Of a DNA stretch of 31,557 bases, positions 16,241 through 24,185 are shown one piece after another; position 1 is the stretch's first letter, and the number at the start of each line of letters is the position of its first letter. The translations under genes and the position numbers were made by a program. This stretch comes from Helicobacter_D ganmani (lineage in GTDB: Bacteria; Campylobacterota; Campylobacteria; Campylobacterales; Helicobacteraceae). The DNA lies in NCBI RefSeq assembly GCF_965138225.1, contig NZ_CBCSAX010000018.1; one strand, written 5' to 3'. The notes under the pieces were generated by a model. The model worked only from the letters and a program-made list of their open reading frames with translations. It was not told the origin of the DNA and did no database searches.

Positions 16241-16287
16241 AAAAAACTTTACTTGCTTACGAAGCTACATTGAGTAGTTGCTCGTAA
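16241..16287 (-). terminator. candidate ppk2 terminator
   Basis: On the minus strand, 13 bases after the ppk2 stop, TTACGA pairs with TCGTAA and CTAC with GTAG (16257-16287) around a 5-base loop, with an unequal bulge (TTGC against AG). A run of six T (plus-strand 16241-16246) follows about 10 bases later, which is rather far for a classical terminator. Confidence 0.4.
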
Positions 16288-16300
16288 TAGCGCAAAACTG

Positions 16301-17182
16301 CTATTTTTTGTCTTTCTTTTTATCTTTTTCTTTGTCTTTCTTTTTCTTTAGGGCTTCATTGTCTTGAGAGAATGCTCTAACGCTAGAATAAGTTGTTACA
16401 ATGCCCGGGTCGGCTAACAAACATACATTCTCTACATCTTTATCTTCATAGTCTAGCTTAGAGAGTAAGATTCTCGCAAGATTGATACGCGCACGTTTTT
16501 TGTCGTTAGAATCCACAATGAGCCAAGGAGCAAAAGGAGTATGCGTGCGTGAAAACATTTTTTCAAATGTTTCGGTATATTCGTCCCAAAGATTCAAAGA
16601 TAGCTCATCAATTGGACTTAGTTTCCAACGTTTAAGCGGCTCATCTTTGCGGCTTTCAATGCGCTTTTTTTGCTCTTCGCGTCCAACATCTAAGAAAAAT
16701 TTGAAAAGTATATATCCACTCTCAATCAGCATTTGTTCTAAGTGTGAAACTTGAATGATAAATTCTCTATATTGGTCATTTGTGCAGAAATTCATCACCT
16801 TTTCAACCCCCGCACGATTATACCAACTGCGGTCAAAAAACACGATTTCCCCACCATTTGGCAATTCATCAATATAGCGTTGAAAATACCATTGTGTCAT
16901 TTCTACATCACTAGGTTTTTGTAGTGCTACGACACGACAACCGCGTGGGTTTAAATGCTCTCTTAATGCTTTAATTGTGCCTCCTTTGCCTGCTGCATCA
17001 CGACCTTCCAAAATAATAATGATTTTTTTGTTGTATTTTTTTACCCAATTTTGCAGTTTGATGAGTTCAATTTGTAGTTTTGTGATTTCTTTTTCATAAA
17101 ATTTTTTATTCAATTTGCCTTTGCCATTATAGACTTCACCCGGTTTTTCATCTTCTGGGCGCACAACTAAAACTTTTCCCAT
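16301..17182 (-). CDS. ppk2: Polyphosphate kinase 2
   Basis: Uses polyphosphate to phosphorylate nucleoside diphosphates or monophosphates. It belongs to the P-loop kinase PPK2 family. From the ATG at 17182 it has 293 residues. Walker A is GRDAAGKGG (60-68), and the second signature is VFFDRSWYNRAGVEKVM, with lid arginines further on. The C-terminus is an unusual lysine-rich tail (KKKKDKEKDKKKDKK). The ATG has GGAGG 5 bases upstream. The in-frame TTG at 17194 would put this site inside the coding region. It stands alone and is divergent from cinA. Whether it prefers GDP or ADP cannot be read from the sequence. Confidence 0.93.
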   Translation of the reverse strand: MGKVLVVRPEDEKPGEVYNGKGKLNKKFYEKEITKLQIELIKLQNWVKKYNKKIIIILEGRDAAGKGGTIKALREHLNPRGCRVVALQKPSDVEMTQWYFQRYIDELPNGGEIVFFDRSWYNRAGVEKVMNFCTNDQYREFIIQVSHLEQMLIESGYILFKFFLDVGREEQKKRIESRKDEPLKRWKLSPIDELSLNLWDEYTETFEKMFSRTHTPFAPWLIVDSNDKKRARINLARILLSKLDYEDKDVENVCLLADPGIVTTYSSVRAFSQDNEALKKKKDKEKDKKKDKK

Positions 17183-17263
17183 ATTTACCTCCAAAATAAG
17201 CTTTAAAATAGTTAAAATATTTTACCATTAAGGTATTAAAATTACAAGAGATAAGGTAAGATT

Positions 17264-18397
17264 TTGAATATTTTATTTTGTATTGGCAAAAATTATCGTG
17301 ATTTTCTCCCCTTAAATCAGTTTGCACAAAGATTTGCAAGAGAGATGATTGGCGACATTCATCAAATCATTTTTTGCGATTCTTTGGATTTGAAAATAAA
17401 CCCCGAAAATGCTCTTTTTGGTTCTTTGGGCTTCAGCTTGCAGATTGCAGACAATCTCCTGATTGTCGCCGATAGTCAATGCTTTAGCAAATTATTAGAG
17501 TTTATCCAAACAACACACAAGGAATCCAATATAAAAATTCCTCCAATCACTAGAAAAAAAATGCTAAAAATAGAGTGTGAAGTAGAAAATCAAATGCGTA
17601 GAATTTGGCTATTGGATTTGCAAAATTCATTTGAAAATCAGACAGAATCGCAAGAGGATTTGCAATGTTTTTTAGAATCGCAGTTTGGCGAGTGTGGGGA
17701 AGTTTATCGCACGATATTTTTGTATCTTTTAGGCTTGGACGCAATCAGTGCGAAAATTCTTCTTGAGGGAATTGCAAAGGATTTTGAAGTCAATTTAGAG
17801 ATTTTGAACACAGATTCTAGCTTAGAGATTCTAAGCGCGACAAGCAAGAGGGACGAATCTTTAAAGGAGTTTGTGAAAGTCGTTCAATTCTCTTTTGGGG
17901 ACAAAATTTTTCCTAGTCGTAACCTTGCACAAAGCGTAATTGCTCTACTTTCTCAACATCATCTTAAAATTACTGCAGCAGAAAGTTGCACAGGAGGGTT
18001 AATTGCTTACCATTTGACAAAAGAAAGTGGTGCAAGCAATGTATTTGATGGGGGTGTGATTAGTTATGCTAATGCAATCAAAGAATCTTGGCTGGAGGTT
18101 TCAAGCGAAAACTTAGAATCCTTTGGTGCAGTGAGTGAAGCGGTGGTGCGTGAGATGTTAGAGGGTGCATTGAAACTCTCTGGGGCTGATTTTGCGCTTG
18201 CAACAAGCGGAATTGCAGGACCAAGCGGAGGAAGCGCGAGCAAACCTATCGGAACAATATTTATCGGTGCAAAGGACAGAAAAGGTGCGGAAATCATTGA
18301 GCGATTGCATTTTAAAGGGGATAGAAATTATATTCAAGCGCAAGCTACTATTTATGCTTATTTATTGTTTTTAAAGGTTTTTTTATCAAACTATTGA
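17264..18397 (+). CDS. cinA: CinA-family protein with C-terminal PncC-type amidohydrolase domain
   Basis: The C-terminal third (about 218-377) is a CinA/PncC nicotinamide-nucleotide amidohydrolase domain. It has TAAESCTGGLIAYHL, GGVISYANAIKE, LESFGAVSEAVV and ATSGIAGPSGG. This activity recycles NMN to nicotinate mononucleotide in NAD salvage. The N-terminal 200 residues would correspond to the MoCF/COG1058 domain but lack its usual TGDELL and GGLGPTxDD patterns, so that part is degenerate or replaced. The start is a TTG at 17264, after ATAAGGTAAG; no ATG fits. The gene is divergent from ppk2 and precedes the tRNA cluster. Function of the N-terminal part is unknown. Confidence 0.85.
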   Translation: MNILFCIGKNYRDFLPLNQFAQRFAREMIGDIHQIIFCDSLDLKINPENALFGSLGFSLQIADNLLIVADSQCFSKLLEFIQTTHKESNIKIPPITRKKMLKIECEVENQMRRIWLLDLQNSFENQTESQEDLQCFLESQFGECGEVYRTIFLYLLGLDAISAKILLEGIAKDFEVNLEILNTDSSLEILSATSKRDESLKEFVKVVQFSFGDKIFPSRNLAQSVIALLSQHHLKITAAESCTGGLIAYHLTKESGASNVFDGGVISYANAIKESWLEVSSENLESFGAVSEAVVREMLEGALKLSGADFALATSGIAGPSGGSASKPIGTIFIGAKDRKGAEIIERLHFKGDRNYIQAQATIYAYLLFLKVFLSNY

Positions 18398-18447
18398 CTT
18401 TTATACAAAATATCTGTATCATTCCAATTCCTTAATTTTTAATGTTT

Positions 18448-18523
18448 GACCCGCTAGCTCAGTTGGTAGAGCAATTCCCTTTTAAGGAATGGGCCGTTGG
18501 TTCGAATCCAACGCGGGTCACCA
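18448..18523 (+). tRNA. tRNA-Lys(UUU)
   Basis: Acceptor GACCCGC/GCGGGTC, D stem GCTC/GAGC, anticodon loop CTTTTAA (TTT), T arm with TTCGAAT, CCA encoded at 18521-18523. First of a four-tRNA cluster on the plus strand. Confidence 0.97.
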
Positions 18524-18551
18524 CTCTTTATACAATGTGGTAAATAAAAGT

Positions 18552-18626
18552 GGCTCCTTCATCTAACGGTTAGGATACCACCCTTTCACGGTGGCTACAG
18601 GGGTTCGAATCCCCTAGGAGTCACCA
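18552..18626 (+). tRNA. tRNA-Glu(UUC)
   Basis: Acceptor GGCTCCT/AGGAGTC (one G-T pair), anticodon loop CTTTCAC (TTC), T stem GGGG/CCCC with TTCGAAT, encoded CCA. It lies 28 bases after tRNA-Lys. Confidence 0.97.
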
Positions 18627-18653
18627 CTTTTATTTGATTTTTGTTTCCCTAAT

Positions 18654-18729
18654 GGTCGCTTAGCTCAGTTGGTAGAGCGCCACCCTTACAAGGTGGATGT
18701 CATAAGTTCGAGTCTTATAGCGACCACCA
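18654..18729 (+). tRNA. tRNA-Val(UAC)
   Basis: Acceptor GGTCGCT/AGCGACC, D stem GCTC/GAGC, anticodon loop CTTACAA (TAC), T loop TTCGAGT, encoded CCA. Third of the cluster. Confidence 0.97.
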
Positions 18730-18740
18730 CTGCTTAATAT

Positions 18741-18817
18741 GGAGCGGTAGTTCAGCTGGTTAGAATACCTGCCTGTCACGCAGGGGGTCGCGGGTTCGAG
18801 CCCCGTCCGCTCCGCCA
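18741..18817 (+). tRNA. tRNA-Asp(GUC)
   Basis: Acceptor GGAGCGG/CCGCTCC, anticodon loop CTGTCAC (GTC), T arm with TTCGAGC, discriminator G, encoded CCA at 18815-18817. Last of the cluster; a decayed region follows. Confidence 0.97.
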
Positions 18818-19010
18818 CTTACGATTCCCTTTTTATCCATACTGAAAACCCATTCAATAACATAGTAATTTGCCATTTGCTTTTGCGAAGTATTTGAAAA
18901 ATGTTCGCAGCAATCCAAAATCACTCAAAGCAACCTTGATAGCAAAGGCTAGATTTCGCTACGATTGATTATGCTTCATTGGTTGGATAGAATCTTATTT
19001 AAGTTATTGG
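18818..19010. other. non-coding sequence after the tRNA cluster
   Basis: No gene, tRNA or clear repeat is seen here. Together with the broken reading frame and assembly gap to the right, it makes about 670 bases without an intact gene next to tRNA-Asp. That is compatible with an old insertion or deletion site, but no attachment-site duplication of the tRNA end is visible in the window. Confidence 0.5.
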
Positions 19011-19304
19011 TTATTGCAACCTTAAGCGATAATATGCGTTTTTAAAACTAAAGTTTTGATAAGGAAAGGTTGCAATCAATTCCTTTTTGATTCTATTAAT
19101 TTTTGCTTGTGGAATCTTATAATGCTCTTGGATAAAGAGTGGCATAAAATCCGCAAAGTGCAAGATTTCCCCTAATCCTTACCGAATATCAAAGGAATAA
19201 GGTGTGATTTCATAGATACTATAATAGTCTTCAAATTTCCAATTCGTTTCTTCTACTAGTCGTTTGCTTGTGAGTAATCCTGGGTCTCCTAGTGCGATTT
19301 CATT
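19011..19304 (-). pseudogene. unidentified decayed gene fragment
   Basis: On the minus strand one frame reads EIALGDPGLLTSKRL, then WKFEDYYSIYEITPYSF, then a TAA after DIR. It reopens in the same frame as GLGEILHFADFMPLF and ends INRIKKELIATFPYQNFSFK, then NAYYRLRLQ before a TAA at 19013-19011. A stop also lies just upstream, so there is no start. The GDPGLL motif recalls polysaccharide pyruvyltransferases, but the rest does not confirm it. I do not assign a family. It could also be one gene mis-joined by the nearby gap. Confidence 0.4.
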
Positions 19305-19360
19305 TTAAATAATACAATAGAATCAGAGAATTAAAGGAGCAGGAGTTTAAGGAGAGATTC

Positions 19361-19364
19361 NNNN
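19361..19364. other. assembly gap (NNNN)
   Basis: Four undetermined bases are followed by GGCCCCCCC, which looks like a poor contig edge. The true gap length is unknown, so sequence on the two sides may not be contiguous. Just left of it, the plus strand could encode NRIRELKEQEFKERF without a start, and just right of it the minus strand opens a short frame, so one or more genes may be lost here. Confidence 0.9.
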
Positions 19365-19430
19365 GGCCCCCCCTATTTTGCGCAAAGTATCTGTGATTTT
19401 TGTTAAACCTGAAATAGTTTTCAGAGCCAT
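19365..19430 (-). CDS. possible 5' end of a gene cut by the gap
   Basis: On the minus strand an ATG at 19430, after AAGGGATATA, opens MALKTISGLTKITDTLRKIG and runs into the NNNN gap. Beyond the gap all frames stop within about 60 bases. The ribosome site is plausible and the residues look protein-like, but no family is recognised and the length is too short for confidence. Confidence 0.22.
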
Positions 19431-19487
19431 TATATCCCTTGTGATTGAAGTCAAGAGCAATATTTAATATTGGTATGTTGTTTCGGG

Positions 19488-19757
19488 TTAAAAATCAAAA
19501 ATCTCTCCTAACCAACTCTCCCTCTTTTTCTTCTTGTAATAGCCATCATTGTAGTGAGAATCTGATCTACGCAAATCTTGTTGATAGTTGGGTTGAGAAT
19601 TTTGCACTTCCCTTTGTCTTTGTGGGGTACTTCTTTCTATGATTTTATCTAGCTCTCCCCTATCTAGCCACACACCGCGACATTTTGGGCAATAATCAAT
19701 TTCAACACCGTTTCTTTCACTCATTACTAAATCTACACTGCAAATAGGGCAAAGCAT
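19488..19757 (-). CDS. TFIIB-type zinc-ribbon protein
   Basis: An 89-residue cytosolic protein with a C-x2-C ... C-x2-C zinc ribbon: C3 and C6 in LCPICSVDL, C23 and C26 in DYCPKCRGVWLDRGELDKII. This is the zf-TFIIB domain pattern (CPKCxGxWLDxGEL). The tail is polar, rich in Gln, Arg, Ser and Tyr, with KKKKRESWLGEIFDF at the end. The ATG follows AAGGATTATT. Proteins of this family are common in bacteria and mostly uncharacterised; nucleic-acid or protein binding is inferred. It is divergent from the small lipoprotein gene. Confidence 0.88.
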   Translation of the reverse strand: MLCPICSVDLVMSERNGVEIDYCPKCRGVWLDRGELDKIIERSTPQRQREVQNSQPNYQQDLRRSDSHYNDGYYKKKKRESWLGEIFDF

Positions 19758-19893
19758 AATAATCCTTATATACTGATATGGATATTATTGTATAAAATCA
19801 AACTTTAATTCTCTATAAAATCCTCAAAATAGGATTGTTTTCAACTTCATCAAATCTTAATAATTTCACCATTTTTTATTTACAAGTCTTTTT

Positions 19894-19899
19894 TATAAT
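19894..19899 (+). promoter_or_regulatory. -10 box for the small lipoprotein
   Basis: TATAAT in CTTTTTTATAATTTTG lies 28 bases before the lipoprotein ATG. The T-rich sequence upstream is typical of Helicobacter promoters. Confidence 0.5.
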
Positions 19900-19927
19900 T
19901 TTGATAAACATTAATTGGGGAAGTTGA

Positions 19928-20128
19928 ATGATGAAAAATTTAATTTTTGTTATATTTGTAGCTTTATTAGGCATTTTTTTGAATGGTTGTGAGAATAAAA
20001 TTTTGGTGGTAGAAAACAAAATGCAACCGACTTCGGAATTAAATATTATAAAACTAGGCAATTCAAATCATTTCAGTATGCAATCTATCTATCAAAACTA
20101 TTTCAAAAGAGCCTTTATTTTTAAGTAG
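19928..20128 (+). CDS. Small lipoprotein of unknown function
   Basis: A 66-residue protein with a lysine-containing N-terminus, a hydrophobic core and a lipobox (LLGIFLNGC), so it is probably cleaved before the cysteine and lipidated. The mature part, about 46 residues, has no recognised motif and ends in a basic aromatic stretch (YQNYFKRAFIFK). GGGGAAG lies upstream. ATGs at 19928 and 19931 are both possible. Its stop overlaps the stop of the convergent glycosyltransferase by 8 bases. It may be intact or a truncated remnant of a longer lipoprotein. Confidence 0.6.
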   Translation: MMKNLIFVIFVALLGIFLNGCENKILVVENKMQPTSELNIIKLGNSNHFSMQSIYQNYFKRAFIFK

Positions 20129-21206
20129 GTGTTTTGTTTAGGCAATCAAGAATGAGTTGCTGCCATTTTTCTAGCACAATCTCAGATGAAAAGCGTTCGT
20201 AAGCCAACGTAGTATTTTTGACATAATCTTTTCTATTTTGCGCCATTTCAACAAATGCAGCCGCAAGGGATTCCACTCTTTTTGCGTCCATTTTCACTAA
20301 GATTCCATTGTGTGTAGTGCCATCGCAAGTGATAATCTCCTTTGGTCCATAAGGACAATCATAGCTTACCACAGGTGTTCCACACAAAAGCGATTCAATT
20401 AAAACATTGCTTAAGGCTTCCCTGTGGCTTGCAAGGGCGAAAAATTCAGCCTTTGCATAGTAAGGGGCAAGGGATTCTATCTTGCCTAGAAATTTACATT
20501 TTAATCCTTTGGCTTGCTCCTCTAATGCTTGTCTTTGGATTCCATCTCCCGCAAGTAACAAGGAATATTGCGGAAACTCTGCGCTAAAGATTCTAAAAGC
20601 CTCTATTAACTCATCAAAACCTTTAGAGGAAATCATTCGCCCAGCACTCAAGATGTAAGGTCGGTAGGATTCTAGGATTGGTGGGGTGTGAGGATTGCAG
20701 TCTATTTCCACAGGATTTGGCAAAACATAGGCATTTTTGACGAAGTGATAATGTTTTAAGTCTTGTTGCGTGAGGGTTGTAATGCAGCTTGCCAAAGGAT
20801 AAGTCAAGTAACGCAAAATACGCCAAAATTTGGAATCTAGCGCGCTAAAAATGCTATGTTCTGTTGCAATACAAGGAATCCGAGCCATTTTGGAAGCGAA
20901 AATACTTAAAATGTTGGTTTGATGAATAAAGCTAATGCTTAAACCCACCTTTTCGCTCTTAAATGCTCTCCAAAGCTTAAAAATGCGCAAGGTATTGCCA
21001 AGTACTCCACGATTTTTGGTTGCAAGGATTCGGATTTCCACATTAGAATTTAGTGGATAGAATCTTTCTTTCTCATTCCATACAAAAAGCACGATTCTAT
21101 ATTGACTTGCAAGTTCGTTTGCGACGAAGCTTGCTACGCGTTCTGCTCCACCCATTCTAAGAGAGGAGATAACGATTGCTAGGGTTTTTTGTTTGGTAGG
21201 ATTCAT
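20121..21206 (-). CDS. GT4-family glycosyltransferase of the N-glycan cluster (PglH/PglJ-like)
   Basis: A 361-residue GT-B enzyme. The N-terminus ISSLRMGGAERVASFVANEL is the acceptor-side loop of PglH/PglJ-type transferases. SEGxP-type donor binding appears as the EX7E motif in SHREALSNVLIESLLCGTPVV, and ILSAGRMISSKGFDELIEAF is the second Rossmann entry. In the middle, IATEHSIFSAL and FWRILRYLTYPLASC resemble Campylobacter PglH. It starts 19 bases after pglF, making it the fourth gene of pglD-E-F-GT, so it probably extends the lipid-linked glycan that begins with bacillosamine. The sugar donor and linkage cannot be read from the sequence. Confidence 0.82.
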   Translation of the reverse strand: MNPTKQKTLAIVISSLRMGGAERVASFVANELASQYRIVLFVWNEKERFYPLNSNVEIRILATKNRGVLGNTLRIFKLWRAFKSEKVGLSISFIHQTNILSIFASKMARIPCIATEHSIFSALDSKFWRILRYLTYPLASCITTLTQQDLKHYHFVKNAYVLPNPVEIDCNPHTPPILESYRPYILSAGRMISSKGFDELIEAFRIFSAEFPQYSLLLAGDGIQRQALEEQAKGLKCKFLGKIESLAPYYAKAEFFALASHREALSNVLIESLLCGTPVVSYDCPYGPKEIITCDGTTHNGILVKMDAKRVESLAAAFVEMAQNRKDYVKNTTLAYERFSSEIVLEKWQQLILDCLNKTPT

Positions 21207-21225
21207 AAATTTTCTTTAAGAGTTG

Positions 21226-23049
21226 TTATGCATTATGGTGAAATTCTACTACGATTTCTTTAAGTTTTGCAAGATGTTCTTTGGAATCCTTGCACTGCAT
21301 AAGTTCTGTAATATCTGCGTTAAGTTTGTGAATATCGTATTTTGTTGGACGCGCCACTTGTATGGAGGGATATTTTGTTTTTCCCTCACTCTCATCAAGC
21401 AACAATTCTTCATATAGCTTCTCACCGGGACGCAATCCGCTAAATTCAATCGTAATTTCGTTTTCTTTGCCATAAAGTCGTAACATATTTTTCGCCAAAT
21501 CTACAATTTTAACCGGTTCTCCCATATCTAAAATAAAAATTTCCCCCCCTTGCGCAATTGCTCCGGCTTGCAACACGAGCCGACAAGCTTCGGGAATCAG
21601 CATAAAATAGCGTGTGATTTCTGGGTGTGTAACGGTAATAGGACCACCCGATTCTATTTGCGCCTTGAATTTTGGCACGACAGAGCCACTACTACCTAAC
21701 ACATTTCCGAATCGAACGGCGACAATTTCACTACTCTTGGATTCTACATTTTGCGCATAGAGTTCTACTATGCGTTTGGTTGCGCCCATTACATTGGTCG
21801 GACGCACCGCTTTGTCCGTAGAGATGACAACGACTTTTGGCACCCCTGCTTCAATCGCACTATCTAGCACATTTTTGCTTCCGATGATATTGTTTTCAAT
21901 CGCACTTTTTTGATTGTATTCACAAAGCGGCACATGTTTGTAAGCCGCAGCATGCACGATAATGTCGGGCTTTTCCTCGTTGATGAGCGCACCAAAGCGG
22001 TCTTTTTCTAAAATGCTTAGTAAGCAAGGACGAAGCAAGGCTTTAAAGTCTTTGTTTTGTTGGGAGCAGAGTTCCTCTAAAATCGCATATAAGTTAAACT
22101 CACTATGCTCTACCAAAACGATTCTTTGCGCGCCAAATTCTACACATTGTCGCACGATTTCGCTTCCGATACTTCCTCCAGCCCCTGTGATAAGCACTCT
22201 TTTGTCTTTTAGAAACGTGCCGATGACTTCCTTATCTAAATCCTTGCTTGGACGCGAAAGCAAATCTTCAATAGAAATATTTTTAAGAGGTTCAGAGGGG
22301 GTTTTTTGTGTATCGTCTTTGAGCAAATTTGCAATTTTAATTTCATCAATTCCTAATTGTGTCAGCTCGTTAAAGATTCCCTCTAAAGGAGGTTTGGAAA
22401 AAGAACGCGTGAGGATTGCGGATTTGATTTTATGCTTTTGTATGAGTTCTTTCAAAGCCGATTTGGGATAAATTTTGAGATTGGAGATGTAATTCCCAAA
22501 TGTTTTTTCATCTTCTTCAATAATTGCAAGAGGATAAAATGGAATCTCGCTATTAAGGGCGGCTTTAATCAATGTCGCACTTTGTGTATTTGCTCCAAAA
22601 ATCACAGCGGGTTTGGGGGAGTTTTTGGGTGAATTTTCCAAGTAAATGCGCTTAGAGATTCTGATTGCTCCAATAAAAATACTAGAAATTACAAAGTCAA
22701 TACCTATTACACTTAAGGGAAAGTTTCCAAACGCCCCTCCAAAAAACGCAATGGCACAAAAGATTCCATAAGCCAAGATGTGTGCATAAAAGATTTTTAA
22801 GGCTTCTAATAGCCCAAAGAATCGCCACGGCACAAGATAGATTTTGAATAAAGCCAAAAGCAGAATCTTTAAGGAAATTAAGACACAAAAAACCGATACA
22901 ACTGCGAAATTAAATTCCAAAGGCACTTGAAAGCTAAAGCGCAAATCATAAGAAAGTACGAGCGTGAAATAAGAAACAAGCAAGTCTATAAAGACAAAAA
23001 ATATAATGCGTTTGGCATTGCTTGGGCGGAATAAAACGGATTGTAGCAC
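21226..23049 (-). CDS. pglF: UDP-GlcNAc 4,6-dehydratase PglF (membrane type)
   Basis: First enzyme of UDP-N,N'-diacetylbacillosamine synthesis: NAD-dependent removal of water from UDP-GlcNAc to the 4-keto-6-deoxy sugar. The 607-residue protein has four N-terminal membrane helices (about 14-34, 45-71, 84-108, 112-134), a first nucleotide-binding-like region, then the catalytic SDR domain with GAGGSIGSE (289-297), STDKAVRPTN (410-419) and MGATK (421-425). Met replaces the usual SDR tyrosine, as in this dehydratase family. The start is GTG at 23049, sharing a base with the pglE TAG stop. WbpM/FlaA1-like dehydratases are close relatives, but the PglE and PglD neighbours settle the role. Confidence 0.93.
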   Translation of the reverse strand: MLQSVLFRPSNAKRIIFFVFIDLLVSYFTLVLSYDLRFSFQVPLEFNFAVVSVFCVLISLKILLLALFKIYLVPWRFFGLLEALKIFYAHILAYGIFCAIAFFGGAFGNFPLSVIGIDFVISSIFIGAIRISKRIYLENSPKNSPKPAVIFGANTQSATLIKAALNSEIPFYPLAIIEEDEKTFGNYISNLKIYPKSALKELIQKHKIKSAILTRSFSKPPLEGIFNELTQLGIDEIKIANLLKDDTQKTPSEPLKNISIEDLLSRPSKDLDKEVIGTFLKDKRVLITGAGGSIGSEIVRQCVEFGAQRIVLVEHSEFNLYAILEELCSQQNKDFKALLRPCLLSILEKDRFGALINEEKPDIIVHAAAYKHVPLCEYNQKSAIENNIIGSKNVLDSAIEAGVPKVVVISTDKAVRPTNVMGATKRIVELYAQNVESKSSEIVAVRFGNVLGSSGSVVPKFKAQIESGGPITVTHPEITRYFMLIPEACRLVLQAGAIAQGGEIFILDMGEPVKIVDLAKNMLRLYGKENEITIEFSGLRPGEKLYEELLLDESEGKTKYPSIQVARPTKYDIHKLNADITELMQCKDSKEHLAKLKEIVVEFHHNA

Positions 23050-24176
23050 TAGCGATTCTTTAGGAATTTTTGAATAAGGCTTGCAATCTCATCAATGTCG
23101 CATTTTTCTAATGCTCCACCGCTTGGTAGGCAGATTCCGCTTTCAAAAAGTTTTTGGCTTGTGCCATCTACAAAAGAGATAGAATCCCTAAAAAGTGGTT
23201 GTAGGTGCATAGGTTTCCACAAAGGGCGAGATTCTATGCCTGCTTTGGCAAGCAATTCCGCGAGCACAAGAGGATTGACTTTGGGACTTAAAAAGCGTAA
23301 AGTTGTTAGCCAGCGATTCCCTCTTGAGTTTGGAATCTCGGGCATAAATTCTAATGTTTGGGATTCTACTTCCTTGTGCAATGTTTCTTGATACCATTCA
23401 AAAATTTTGCGTCTTTTGGAGACTTTGACTTCAATTTGTTCTAACTGCCCCACACCAATGGCTGCGCAAATATTGCTTAAGCGATAATTATAGCCATAAT
23501 CCAAATGCTCATAAAAGGGTAGATTTTCGCGTGCTTGAGTAGAATAGTAGCGTGCTTTCTCTGTCTTTTCTTGATTTTTGCCAAGCAACATTCCTCCGCC
23601 GCTTGTCGTGATGATTTTGTTTCCATTAAAGGATAAAATGCCAAATTCGCCGAAAGTTCCGCTGTGTTTTTTATCATAAAATGCCCCGAGTGATTCTGCG
23701 GCGTCCTCAATGAGCAAGATTCCATACTGCGCACAAATCTCCGCAATCTCCGCAATTTTTGCGCATTGTCCATACAGATGTGTAACAATTAGGGCTTTGG
23801 GTTTTTTGGGCAGAGATTCTAGGGCTCGTATTAGCAGTTTTGGGCTTAGATTCCAAGATTCTAAGTCGCTATCAATAAAGATTGGAATTGCGCCTTGATA
23901 AAGAATCGCATCAATAGAGCCAATAAAGGTAAAACTGCTTGCAAGCACAAAATCGCCTTGTCCGATTCCGCTGACGCGCAATGCTAAATGCAATGCTGAT
24001 GTGCCAGAATTGAGTGCTAAGGCATTGGGAGAGGCGGTGTAAGATTTAACATTTTCTTCCAGAGTATTGACAAATGCGCCAAGCGGGGCGATATAATTGC
24101 TTGCAAAAGCTTCTTGGACATATTGTTGTTCGTTGCCACTCATTTGTGGGGGAGATAAAAAAAATCTAAATCCCAT
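23049..24176 (-). CDS. pglE: UDP-4-amino-sugar aminotransferase PglE
   Basis: A PLP-dependent DegT/DnrJ/EryC1-family aminotransferase that converts the PglF product to the UDP-4-amino-4,6-dideoxy sugar with glutamate. Length 375 residues. The PLP lysine is K187 in SFNGNKIITTSGGG, D158 in IEDAAESLGA holds the pyridine nitrogen, and LNSGTSALHLAL (55-66) is the phosphate region. The ATG follows GGAGAAATT, 9 bases after the pglD stop. Between pglD and pglF it completes the three-enzyme bacillosamine set. Confidence 0.94.
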   Translation of the reverse strand: MGFRFFLSPPQMSGNEQQYVQEAFASNYIAPLGAFVNTLEENVKSYTASPNALALNSGTSALHLALRVSGIGQGDFVLASSFTFIGSIDAILYQGAIPIFIDSDLESWNLSPKLLIRALESLPKKPKALIVTHLYGQCAKIAEIAEICAQYGILLIEDAAESLGAFYDKKHSGTFGEFGILSFNGNKIITTSGGGMLLGKNQEKTEKARYYSTQARENLPFYEHLDYGYNYRLSNICAAIGVGQLEQIEVKVSKRRKIFEWYQETLHKEVESQTLEFMPEIPNSRGNRWLTTLRFLSPKVNPLVLAELLAKAGIESRPLWKPMHLQPLFRDSISFVDGTSQKLFESGICLPSGGALEKCDIDEIASLIQKFLKNR

Positions 24177-24185
24177 AATTTCTCC

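Larger units (their letters stand above)
15744..16300. other. non-coding stretch between tusA-like gene and ppk2
   Basis: No credible gene is seen in these 557 bases on either strand. The stretch holds several inverted repeats (listed separately), a C-rich/G-rich pairing around 15820-15855, and AT-rich sequence. The two flanking genes converge here, so at least one terminator is expected. The palindromes ending in AATGACA and the GGGC/GCCC palindrome look like dispersed repeat units rather than gene remnants. Confidence 0.6.

Noticed and set aside
18448..18817. tRNA cluster as attachment site of an integrated element
   Set aside because: No integrase gene and no second copy of a tRNA 3' end were seen in the window; only the decay and the assembly gap point that way.
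21962..22471. Plus-strand frame of 169 codons opposite pglF
   Set aside because: Antisense to well-supported pglF sequence; no start signal and no recognisable domain.
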